Positions 30,133-39,200 of a stretch of 42,199 nt of DNA are shown here, one piece after another (position 1 is the stretch's first letter; the number at the start of each line of letters is the position of its first letter). Source of the stretch: a virus; IMG/VR virus record IMGVR_UViG_3300032738_000164, positions 1 to 42,199 of that record. The stretch is one strand, 5' to 3'. The notes under the pieces were generated by a model. The model did no database searches, had not been told where the DNA came from, and was given only the letters and a program-made list of their open reading frames with translations. The translations under genes were made by a program, and so were the position numbers.

Positions 30133-33100
30133 ATGGCCGTTACCGACCTCGCAACCGTCAATCCGAATACGCCCAATCTGGACCCGATCTATCGGGGCAG
30201 CCCGTATGCCGGATTCTGGTGGACGCAGAACTACGTGTCCGGGATTCCCGAGACGGCCCTTTCGTGGATGCTTGCGCAGGGCTGGAAAATCATTTCCACG
30301 CAGCCGGATACCTCGACAACGCCGCCGACGATCTATTACACCATGCAACGGGAGGTAATGAACAACTGGTTGATTCTGCAAACGCTGATGAACCAGTTGA
30401 CCAGCGCCTACAATGAAGCGAACCTGAAGAACAGCACTCGTTACAACGCCGTTGTCAGCGATTGGTGTGAGATGCTGGACTCGTCGATGGACGACATGGA
30501 GGACTCCGTCAGCGAAACCAATACCAACCTCTCGTTGTACCTGAACAACCTCGCTACCTACATGGATGAGGTCGATACGGAGATTGACGAACTCAAAAGC
30601 GATGCGACCGACGCGGCGGACGTGGTTACGACCCAATTGGCAACCTGCTTGTCGAAAATCGACGAGATAGAAAGCGATTACGCAGCACATCTGGAAACGA
30701 TCGAGGCTATAGTCACCCAGCAGTCAACCGCGCTGGCCACCTTCTTGACCGACTATGGTGCATCGCTCACGACACTCCAAAACAACTACGCCGCCCATCT
30801 CACCGAGATAGCTTCACTCTTGACGGATCAGTCTGACTTGGCGGCGGGTTATCAGTCGAGCCACGCGAACAAACTCACCGAGTTGAACACCGAGACGGAA
30901 TCGCACCGAACGACGATCGAGGCGAATGTCGCCGACGAAGCCAGTACGCTGGCATCCCACTTGACGAACTACGCCGCCCACTTGACCTCCTTGGGGACCG
31001 GGTACAGCGAGCACGCGGGTACAATGGGGACGATCCTTACCAACATCGCTTCAGCCCTGGCGGCCTACCGGACAGACTACCAAGGGTCCTTGGATGACCT
31101 GGCGGGCGAGGAGGTTGACCACCGGGCCGAAGTGACGGCGATTTTGACAACCGAAGCGACGAACCTAGCAAATCACCTGACCGGCCATATTGCCGAATTG
31201 AGCACCCTCGGCTCGGATCATTCTGCCCATCGAGTCGAAATTGAGAGTTTACTGACGGCCCAGACTAACGCCTTGGCGACGTACCTGACCGACTACGATG
31301 CGATACTCCAAGAGTTGGGAACAGAGTATGATTCCCACTTGGTGACGGTACGGGGATACGAGACGACGGCCACCAGCGACCTTGCTGCGCACATCACGAC
31401 TCAGCTTACAAGTCTCGCTACCTTGTTGACGGACTACACGAGCCACGAATCGATGTTAGACGGGCTGACGGCGACGGCGGACTCGACCCTCACGCTCCAT
31501 GTCTCGGACTTGAATACGCGGCTTGCAACGATCCTGGCCGATTACAGCACACTCGACGATTCGATTTCGGACCTAATTGGGGATGCCGAGACCGCCTACA
31601 GCGGTCACGCGACGGATTACGATGCGCTTCTCGCTCTTCTGCTGTCTGATTTCACCACACATGAAACCACGGCCGAAGCCCTATTGGTCGATCTGGGGTC
31701 GACGGAACTCGCCCGGATCAACGAGACGTTCGACGCCCGGCTGGCAGAGGCCACCCAAAGCCTGATCGACCGCGGCTTCTACTCCTCGGACCTCGCCGAG
31801 GGGATGGAAAGCCGAATCGAGCGGGAGCGCAGTGAGGCTATCTCGGGGCTGAACGACCGGCTGGCACGGGAAAAGCTCGAAAACGAGCACCAGCTTTACG
31901 GGCAACAGGTCAACGTCCGGACCCAAACGCTCGCCGGGACCGATCGGCTCCATTCCTTGCAGCAAGAGATTATCCGATACCATGCGGAGGCGATCACGCG
32001 GCTATACGGCCAGCTACAAGACACCCGAAACCGTACCCTGACGACGAAACAATCAATTTACGGGGTTCAGCAACAACTCATCACCTGGAAGACGGATCTG
32101 GAATCGGGGCTGTATGCCAAGCTGAGTGCGGTCCGTACCGGGACCCTCGAACAGGTGGGTCGTATCCACCAACTGCGAGACGCCCTTTCGCAATGGAAGA
32201 CGGCAAACGAAACCAGGGTCCATTCTGAGCTTCTGGGCGTCCGTGGGCAGGAGATTGAGGCCGCCGGCCGCGAACACCAGGCTACCCAAGAGGTACGACG
32301 AGCGGCGGCCTCAGAGCGCCACGGGATGTTCCAAGAGCTTATGGCCGAGGTCCGGACCCAACTGGACGGCCTTGACAAGCAATATGCCGCACGTGTGGAC
32401 GTTACGCGAAACAGCACGGCTGAGCAACACAGGCTATTTGCGGGGATTATGGGCGTTTTGACCAAGACGCTCGACGGCATCGATCGCAAGCATGGGGTCA
32501 CTCAAGAGGTCTACGGGAGCACGGCAGCGCAGAGGGACAAGCTGTTTGCCCAGTTGTCCGCGGAGATCGGGCAGTTGCTTGAAGGGCTAGACAGAGAGCA
32601 CGCGGCCAGCATGGACGTGAGCCGCAACGAGGCATCCCAGTATGACCGGCTGCTCGGGAGGATCAACGAATGCCTCAAGGCGATGCTCGACGGGATTGAT
32701 CGTCGTCATTCGGTTGACCAGGAGGTCTCCCGGTTTGAGACCGGGCAGCGGGACAAGCTGCTGGCTCAGGTCCAGGACGTTAGGGCACGAGTGCTCGGCG
32801 GAATCGAACGAGAACAGGGGACGAAGCACGATGTTTACGGAGCCAAGGCCGGCCAGTACGACAGCCTATTCAACCAGCTTCAGCAGTCTACCGGGATGAT
32901 CCTCGACGGCAAGCAGAAGTACAACGCCCAATTGATGGCCAACTCGCAGTTCCTTACCGAGATACGGCACAAGCTCTGCTCGAAGAAAATGGAGGCCAAC
33001 CTCCAGCGGCTTCAGGGACGCCTGATAGTTGACGGCAAGCAACAAGAACTCATCAAGTACATGATCGACACCAGAAACAACATCCTGATCGGGCTGTTCG

Positions 33101-33204
33101 GGTTCGAGGAGCGGAGGGAGGATCAAGGACCAGATTTGTCGCAGATAGCACAGTTGGCGATCAGCCTGGGAGACAGTGGTTCGACTTCTTGGGTCAGCCC
33201 GTAG
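30133..33204 (+). CDS. Giant helical protein with exact 36-residue repeats
   Basis: 1023 residues. Residues 1-75 form a small alpha/beta start (YRGSPYAGFWWTQNYVSGIP). Residues 182-505 (30676-31647) are nine units of exactly 36 residues, 'xYxxHxxxIxxLLTxxxxxLAxxLTDYxaxLxxLgt'. A 78-residue linker with LIDRGFYSSDLAEGMESRIE follows. Residues 584-943 (31882-32961) are ten more 36-residue units of another type, 'xrxxLfxqlxxvrxxxLdgidrxHxxxxeV', the last diverged. 36 residues is ten turns of an alpha-helix. No signal or membrane segment. Candidate ejection-tube, tape-measure-like or fibre-shaft protein; the RGFYSS section recurs in large phage coiled-coil proteins as I recall them. Confidence 0.8.
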   Translation: MAVTDLATVNPNTPNLDPIYRGSPYAGFWWTQNYVSGIPETALSWMLAQGWKIISTQPDTSTTPPTIYYTMQREVMNNWLILQTLMNQLTSAYNEANLKNSTRYNAVVSDWCEMLDSSMDDMEDSVSETNTNLSLYLNNLATYMDEVDTEIDELKSDATDAADVVTTQLATCLSKIDEIESDYAAHLETIEAIVTQQSTALATFLTDYGASLTTLQNNYAAHLTEIASLLTDQSDLAAGYQSSHANKLTELNTETESHRTTIEANVADEASTLASHLTNYAAHLTSLGTGYSEHAGTMGTILTNIASALAAYRTDYQGSLDDLAGEEVDHRAEVTAILTTEATNLANHLTGHIAELSTLGSDHSAHRVEIESLLTAQTNALATYLTDYDAILQELGTEYDSHLVTVRGYETTATSDLAAHITTQLTSLATLLTDYTSHESMLDGLTATADSTLTLHVSDLNTRLATILADYSTLDDSISDLIGDAETAYSGHATDYDALLALLLSDFTTHETTAEALLVDLGSTELARINETFDARLAEATQSLIDRGFYSSDLAEGMESRIERERSEAISGLNDRLAREKLENEHQLYGQQVNVRTQTLAGTDRLHSLQQEIIRYHAEAITRLYGQLQDTRNRTLTTKQSIYGVQQQLITWKTDLESGLYAKLSAVRTGTLEQVGRIHQLRDALSQWKTANETRVHSELLGVRGQEIEAAGREHQATQEVRRAAASERHGMFQELMAEVRTQLDGLDKQYAARVDVTRNSTAEQHRLFAGIMGVLTKTLDGIDRKHGVTQEVYGSTAAQRDKLFAQLSAEIGQLLEGLDREHAASMDVSRNEASQYDRLLGRINECLKAMLDGIDRRHSVDQEVSRFETGQRDKLLAQVQDVRARVLGGIEREQGTKHDVYGAKAGQYDSLFNQLQQSTGMILDGKQKYNAQLMANSQFLTEIRHKLCSKKMEANLQRLQGRLIVDGKQQELIKYMIDTRNNILIGLFGFEERREDQGPDLSQIAQLAISLGDSGSTSWVSP
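30676..31647 (+). repeat. Nine 108-bp coding repeats (36 residues each), array A
   Basis: Nine consecutive in-frame units without a single length change; a tenth starts at 31648 and fades out. Conserved spots: aromatic or acidic at position 2, His at 5, Leu at 20, Leu at 31. DNA identity between units is low, so the array is old and kept by protein-level selection. Confidence 0.85.
31882..32961 (+). repeat. Ten 108-bp coding repeats (36 residues each), array B
   Basis: Nine clear units plus one diverged unit of exactly 36 residues. Units 5-9 share (Q/E)(R/Y)(D/H)xL(F/L) at the start, LDG(I/L) at 17-20 and 'xxVxR/Y' near 29-32. Same period as array A but a different consensus, 234 bases (78 residues) downstream. 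Confidence 0.85.
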
Positions 33205-33217
33205 GAGCCGGATTGTT

Positions 33218-34288
33218 ATGACCATTCGCAAGCGACGATCACCGGCCCCCGCCTTCCGGGTTCCCGCTCCGTTTAACCCAACGCAGGGGGTTCATGCACC
33301 GTTGGGTCGAAACATTGACCTGACCCGCGTTGCCATGATGCAAGTTTTAGAGGATCGCGGCGATTATCTCTTGTGTCGGGGGTACGACCCGGAGGCCGAG
33401 GTCTTCCTGAATCAGGTGTCGGTGGCCAAGCCGCTTGTGCTCCAAACGACACCTTGGGACGCCAAGACCTACACGATAGACGGGAAGGAAGCAGAGTTCA
33501 CCTACAACGAGCCGGAAGACGACGGGCTGACCATTTCGAGGACAATTGAGTATTCGTGGAACGATGGAGAAGCACATAGTCATACAGTCGAACAGACCAT
33601 GTCTTATCCCTACTTTGTGGGCGACATCCTCGCTGCGGTGAAGCCCAAAACCAAACTCGGCGAAACGCCCGGCGTCTTCGATTTGGACCTCTACGAAGAG
33701 GACATGGAGCTAACGGACTTAGAAGTAGAGATCATGTGTGACGAGGACGAGAAGCCAATTGCTTGGATGGACCTGAATGTTGCGGGCCGGGGATGGTCGC
33801 GACCAACGGATGCGATTCGTCGATTTGAACTGACAGCAAACCTCTCAATTGGCGACACTACAACGGCCAGGAAACTGGAATGGGACGGGGATTCCTTTGA
33901 AGTGGTGGGCGACGAGTTTGATGTTTACGATCCGTTTTCGATGTTCCTGCAAGCGTGCAAGCCGAAGGACGAGGATGGTGCGCGTGGTTACGCGCGGCAG
34001 TACCCGGAAGACGCGGAGCGGTGGGAAATCATCGAGTTGCAGCATCAGGCCCGGTGGATTGAGTTTGTGGTCAATGACGGGAGTGGATTTGCTGCGTCGG
34101 ATGCGAGCGTGACCGTTGACGGCGTGAGTTATCACGACGGCTACGAACCAGATACGGCAATTACTACCGTCTATAACAAGACGGCCAGCAGTGACTACAT
34201 TTTCGAGGGCGATGACGATGACAAGGGCATGGCAAAGTATTCGCCGGGGACCAACAAGTACATCATCGATCAGATGGAGTGCCCTTAG
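33218..34288 (+). CDS. Hypothetical phage structural protein
   Basis: 356 residues from ATG 33218 (AGGAG ten bases upstream, just after the previous stop; an earlier GTG 33176 would overlap the giant gene). N terminus basic and Pro-rich (MTIRKRRSPAPAFRVPAPFNP). The rest is acidic and beta-rich: LLCRGYDPEAEVFLNQVSVAKP, two long D/E loops (DLDLYEEDMELTDLEVEIM), a middle RFELTANLSIGDTTTARKLEW, and a C-terminal section YEPDTAITTVYNKTASSDY. No known catalytic motif. Its place among Cys-rich small proteins and internal-virion genes suggests a tail or fibre-associated part. Confidence 0.55.
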   Translation: MTIRKRRSPAPAFRVPAPFNPTQGVHAPLGRNIDLTRVAMMQVLEDRGDYLLCRGYDPEAEVFLNQVSVAKPLVLQTTPWDAKTYTIDGKEAEFTYNEPEDDGLTISRTIEYSWNDGEAHSHTVEQTMSYPYFVGDILAAVKPKTKLGETPGVFDLDLYEEDMELTDLEVEIMCDEDEKPIAWMDLNVAGRGWSRPTDAIRRFELTANLSIGDTTTARKLEWDGDSFEVVGDEFDVYDPFSMFLQACKPKDEDGARGYARQYPEDAERWEIIELQHQARWIEFVVNDGSGFAASDASVTVDGVSYHDGYEPDTAITTVYNKTASSDYIFEGDDDDKGMAKYSPGTNKYIIDQMECP

Positions 34289-34815
34289 TGACCATTCCAC
34301 GCCGCACATTCTTTCGGCATTTGCAATGCAAGACGGGCTTGTGGGTTCCGGCTCCGTTGCGGTTTGCCTGGTATCCGTGTTGCTCTGGCGCTGCGGGCGA
34401 AGATTGCCCGCAATGTGAAAATAATCATGCTCCGCTTCAATTTATGATAGATGTGCCTGCGTGGACTGATGATACATGTAATAATTGCGAGCAATACGAG
34501 GGAGCATACTATTTGGATCAAGGCGTAAATCCATGCTATTACTATTATCAGTTTGCTTCTATATGCAATACTGATAACGACTACGAGCGATGGTCTATAC
34601 GACTGCACTATGAGGGCACGCCAACTATAAATATATTGGACCTCAGTTTGCAATTTCAGCTAGGAGGCGGTGGTTGGAACTCAGTTTGCCACTGGGAAAA
34701 GGCGTATCCAGAGGACGACAAAATTCCTTGCATGGAACTGGAGGAGGAAATAGTTACGTGGGTCTATGATTTTCGTTGCAATACAAGCAATACGGTTTTG
34801 ATTTCTACTGTATGA
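34288..34815 (+). CDS. Cys-rich phage protein
   Basis: 175 residues from GTG 34288, which overlaps the previous stop (TAGTG); GTG 34279 is an alternative. A dozen cysteines, clustered as YPCCSGAAGEDCPQCENN and DDTCNNCEQYEG, then single ones in VNPCYYYYQFASIC and near the end. CC-x(6)-CxxC followed by a C-xx-C 'NCEQYEGAYYLD' section is a pattern I associate with exported Cys-rich proteins of Planctomycetes and their phages. No signal peptide, so disulfides would form only after release; alternatively it binds metal. Bases 34430-34690 are much more AT-rich than the flanks, hinting at recent acquisition. Confidence 0.55.
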   Translation: MTIPRRTFFRHLQCKTGLWVPAPLRFAWYPCCSGAAGEDCPQCENNHAPLQFMIDVPAWTDDTCNNCEQYEGAYYLDQGVNPCYYYYQFASICNTDNDYERWSIRLHYEGTPTINILDLSLQFQLGGGGWNSVCHWEKAYPEDDKIPCMELEEEIVTWVYDFRCNTSNTVLISTV

Positions 34816-34823
34816 GATCGTAG

Positions 34824-35069
34824 GTGTGCAATTGTCTGTTCCAAACTGTTGTTGATGGTTGGTGGTACTGTCCGCGATGTCACTGGCTTCATTACGGACC
34901 GAAAGCACCGCACCGCAACTGTCCCAACGCAAAGCCAAGCGGTTTCGGTGACACGATAGCCAACCTCACCAAGCGAATCGGGATCAAGCCCTGCGGCGGC
35001 TGCGAGAAACGACGGGGTTGGCTGAATAGACGATTTCCTTATGCTCAGAAAGCAAAAAGCGAGGACTGA
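34824..35069 (+). CDS. Zinc-ribbon miniprotein
   Basis: 81 residues from GTG 34824 (GAGATCGTAG upstream). Cysteines occur as MCNC, YCPRCH, NCP and PCGGCEKRR, with a basic C terminus. The last ~45 residues (GDTIANLTKRIGIKPCGGCEKRRGWLNRRFPY) are a pattern I recognise as a common phage miniprotein: helix, then 'GIKPCxGCxxRxxxLN'. A double zinc knuckle is likely. Nucleic-acid or protein binding is conceivable; function unknown. Confidence 0.65.
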   Translation: MCNCLFQTVVDGWWYCPRCHWLHYGPKAPHRNCPNAKPSGFGDTIANLTKRIGIKPCGGCEKRRGWLNRRFPYAQKAKSED

Positions 35070-35072
35070 ATA

Positions 35073-36245
35073 ATGGGCATCAAACTGAAATACGGTGCAT
35101 CCCCCGCGATGGTGATGGTCGCCGGTTACGCTGCCGGCCGGGGTAAGCGTGCAGAACGCGACCGAAATCGCGCGGACCGGATGATGGTATTACAGCGGCG
35201 GGCGATGCAACGGCAGCAACGCCTCCAATACGAGCACGCCTGGCGGCTACAGGGGAGGGAAGATCGGTTCAACCTGGAGGAAAGGAGGATTGAGGCCCAG
35301 GACGAACGTGCTGCGCTTCATGCGGAAGCACTGATCGTGCGTGAGTCAACCCGGGCCGGCACTCAGGCAGCACGCGACGAGCGCATGACTGACGAACTCT
35401 GGAAGCGCCAGAAGAGGGGGGCCGCTTATCAAGAGGAGTTCCGGCAGCGGGGAGCGGAAGATCGCCGTCAGTTACAAGAGGACGAGGACAGAGAACAAGG
35501 GCTGCGAGACGGCTCGCTGTACTACGCGCCAAAACAAAAGGAGCGCTTGGATAAGCTGGCCAACGACGAGGCCACAATCTCGATGTCCAACCAGGGAACG
35601 CCGGAAGAGCGAGCCGATCGCATCCAGGAGATCCGGGAAGAACGACGAGCGATCAAGCCGTTCCAAACTCCTGCCGATGAAAAGCCGCCAACTCCGACCG
35701 AGATGTGGGACGATATGATGATCGGCATTAACCCCAAGACGGGGCGAGTCGCCAAGGAAGGCGAAGAGAGCGTGCCGGGATACATCAACCCCAAAACCGG
35801 CCTGCCTGAATTGCTCGAACTACCTTCTTCTGCCAAGGCGGACAAAGAGGCAGAGGCCGCCAAGGACAAGGCGAGGACGGCACAAAACAAAGAGGCAATG
35901 GGGGCTAGAGACAGGGTTCAGGGCACGCGCAAGGAGGGCGATACGAAACGAGTCACGGCGACGGAAACCATCAACGAGATGAAATACCATCGCAAATTCC
36001 TGGACGACGTAAACAGAGGATTGAACCCTGATGAGGCCGCAGCAGCCCCCGGCGACGACATTGGGGACAAGATCACCGGCGCGGATGCGTCCGGACAAGG
36101 CGCTGCCGCCGCCCCGCAACCTGAACCTGCACTCACCGGCCTAAACGCTCCTCCAAGCGTACAAACGCAGGACGACCTCGATCGCGTACCGATTGGCAGG
36201 GTGTTTCGTGGCCCTGACGGCAAACTGTATAGGAAAACCAAATGA
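35073..36245 (+). CDS. Internal virion-type helical protein
   Basis: 390 residues. The start MGIKLKYGASPAMVMVAGYAAGRGKRAERDR has the small Gly/Ala-rich, 'AAGRGKRAER' entry I associate with internal virion proteins of T7-like and related phages. Residues 30-160 are a highly charged long helix (Arg/Gln/Glu-rich: VLQRRAMQRQQRLQYEHAWR, EDRRQLQEDEDREQG). The rest is a low-complexity linker with PKTGRVAKEGEESVPGYINPKTGLPELLELP, and the C terminus is VFRGPDGKLYRKTK. It ends in the next gene's start (ATGA). A role as ejection or internal head protein is an inference from style and position. Confidence 0.6.
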   Translation: MGIKLKYGASPAMVMVAGYAAGRGKRAERDRNRADRMMVLQRRAMQRQQRLQYEHAWRLQGREDRFNLEERRIEAQDERAALHAEALIVRESTRAGTQAARDERMTDELWKRQKRGAAYQEEFRQRGAEDRRQLQEDEDREQGLRDGSLYYAPKQKERLDKLANDEATISMSNQGTPEERADRIQEIREERRAIKPFQTPADEKPPTPTEMWDDMMIGINPKTGRVAKEGEESVPGYINPKTGLPELLELPSSAKADKEAEAAKDKARTAQNKEAMGARDRVQGTRKEGDTKRVTATETINEMKYHRKFLDDVNRGLNPDEAAAAPGDDIGDKITGADASGQGAAAAPQPEPALTGLNAPPSVQTQDDLDRVPIGRVFRGPDGKLYRKTK

Positions 36246-39200
36246 ATTGGTGGGAAAGCCGCAGCGAGCCGGTCATGCCTCAGACGGCGCTCCCTTTGGA
36301 GCCTGTTGAGGATCGATGGTGGGAAGCCCGGAGTGAGCCGGTTGTCACCCCAGCCGGGAAACCCGCCGGTGTCGTGCCGCGTGTCGAGGACTTCGACCAA
36401 TGGCGAGGCGTAGCGCGCGGCGGATTGTACGAGGGAGCGGACGGTCAGCCGTACCTTAAGCGGTTCCGGAAGGTCAAGGAGTACGAATCGGGTAAACCCG
36501 TCTGGGAGGCTGGCGGCGGGCAACCGGTGACGCCGGCTCATGCGGAGGCCCGGAAACGATGGCTCAAGGAGGACGCCGAGCGGAAGGAGCCGATGGCACC
36601 TTTCGACTGGGTGAAACGCCAAGCAAGATATGCCGGCACCGGGGTCGAAACCCGTGGCCGTTCACCACAAGGCGGCTACGACTGGACACACGCCACGGAC
36701 CGCGTCCAGTTCGACGAGCAACGAATCAAGGCGGATTTCCAACGCAATTTTCCTGATCTGAAATGGACGAAGCAGTTCAGCGAGTTCTATCGCCTTGCCG
36801 CGCAAACTTACCGGCTGGCGGAAATGGCTTACTTTGCCCGGCAAACCGGGCGGGGATTTCCAAGCAAACTGAGATTGCACATCGACAGGGTGATCGAGTC
36901 GAAAGCCTTATCGTCCCCCAAAGACCGGGGCCTGGTGATCGCGGCCACGCAAGAACTCGCCAGGGAGTACGGTACCCTCGCTGAGGACTCCGTTGTCAAC
37001 CGTGCTGTTACAGTTGCCGGTCGCGGTCTGGAAAGAGGCGATGCGGCGACCGTGGAAATGGCGCGGGGTTTGGCCGGGCTCGGCCAATCCGACGAGGATC
37101 GGCTATACAAACAGGCACTTATCGCGGCCAGAGAAGGAGGCGATCCGGTATTGCGCGAGGATGATCCCTGGTACATACGCGGGGGTCTCGGAGCGGCGGA
37201 AATGACCCCCTCGGCCGCCAAGGCGGCGGCGGGTGGTGTGATTGGGAGGGGATTGATGACCGGCAAGTTTGTCGGCCGCAAGGTGCTCTCAAAGGTGGCT
37301 CCCTACATTGGCGGTGCTGCGGGCACCACGACGGCCATGTATCCGGAGATGTATAAGAACACGTACCTCGAGCTGATCGGGGAAGGCGTTGATCCGGGTG
37401 TCGCAACGAAGGCGGCGGCCCTGTCCGGGCTTCTTCAGGGGGCTCTTGAGTCGATAGAAATCAATCCGTTCACCGGGAAGTTGCTTGGTCCAGCAAAGCG
37501 CCACATTCGCAAGACCGTTCTAAAAGCCGCCGCGGCAGGACTAAAGCGATACGGAAAAGAATGGTCCGAGGAATACGCTCAAGGCGTGACGGACGAGGTC
37601 ATCAAGGAGGTCGCCCGGTACACGCAAAACAAGACAGGGCGGAAGGGGTTTGGCGAAGCACTTCGGAAAGGCGTAGCAGAGGGCTGGGCGGCGGGTGGCC
37701 CGTTGTTGTTTATGGTTGGTCCGGGTATAGTAGCGGAAACCACAATGGCGGCTACTGGTCGGCTTGACAAGATTGACCAGCAGGGCGGGACACCGAGTCG
37801 CACGGACGCTGTGGAATTAGGTATCCCGAAAGACCAGGCCAAAGGAGTGCCGGGTCGCCGGGAGTGGTACGAATACAATCGTGACCGTTTACGAAAGGAG
37901 ATCGAAGATGCCCGCAAAGTACGAGAAGATGAGGGACGAGTTCAAGAGACAGGGATTGTCGGACAAGGCCGCGAAGAGGAAGGCGGCGCGGGTTTACAAC
38001 GCCAAGAGGAAACCGGGGCAGAAGCCCGTGACGAGGGGGTCCCATTCGTCCAAGTAGACACCGGGCTAGAGCCAGGACCACCGCCTCCACTGCCTCTACC
38101 GCCTGCTGAACCAAGGCCGCCGCTTGCACCAGGTGAGCGTCCCGCCTCGATCAAGAACCGAATCGTCGATGAAGAGCGGGCGGCGCGTGGTGCCCCGGCT
38201 CTGACCAGTGAAGGGGGCGGTAGTCTCCCGCTCTGGGATCGTCAGGCGGTCGAACGTGCGAAGGCCGACTCCAGTTGGCTTCCCCGCCTTGTCGTAGAAC
38301 TGCACAGCAATCTCCGCGCCCCTGACCCTGTTGAATCCGCCGGGTTGGTTCACCACCTGCAATCAGCTTGGCAGGACTATGAGAAGGCCGCGGCGCGGCA
38401 AGTGGCACTGAACGACAGCGGCGACGCAAAAGGTGCCGAGGCAATGAGGTCGGAACTCGCAGACCTCGACAAGGCACGCGATGAGATCGAGCGGCTTGTG
38501 CGACGGACCGGGACCGCCTCGTCTTACAGTCTTATGGCGCGCAAATTGGAGTTGAGGGAAGATGGGTCCGTTGCCGGCCTCACCCGTCGGAGGCGGACCA
38601 AGAAAGATGGCGCTTCGCTGACGGTCGAGGAACGCGCGGAAATCGAAAAGCAGGCGAAGGAGAACAAGGCGCTAGAAGAGAGGATCGAGGAACAAGAAGA
38701 GGAAATTGCCTACTATCGTGAGAACGAAGCCCAAGTAGAGATTGATCGCAAGATTGCGGAGACTACCGGGAAGCGACGGGCAACCATTGAAAGCCGCTTT
38801 AGAGAGCAATACGACACGGCGCACGAGTATGGGATTGATCCGAAGAACCTCCGTGAAGCTGCCAAGGAGCGAGCGGAAGTTGTGGCTGAGGTCGCGCGCG
38901 AATACAACGAGGCTTACCGGGCGGTGGTGAAAGCCACCGGGCTCACACCCGCGGTGATCCGCGACATTGAAGAGGGCCGGTTTTTTGTGGGTGGAAAGCG
39001 AGTTGAGATTTCCGAATACGGAGGGCTCGACGAGAAGGCGGCTATGCTCGCCCGGGAGTACCCCGAGCTTGGCTTAGTGCCGGAGGAAGGCGACGTAGAG
39101 CAGACGGGGGACTATTCGCAGGACCTCGTAGAACTCATCAAACGGGGGCCGCGTCACGTCCCGGAGTGGCACGAGAAACTTGCGGAAGTCGCGGGTGAAA

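Noticed and set aside
30676-32961. Regular 108-bp spacing considered as a CRISPR-like or DNA-level repeat array
   Set aside because: Periodicity is at protein level in one open frame; DNA units are diverged and there are no spacers.
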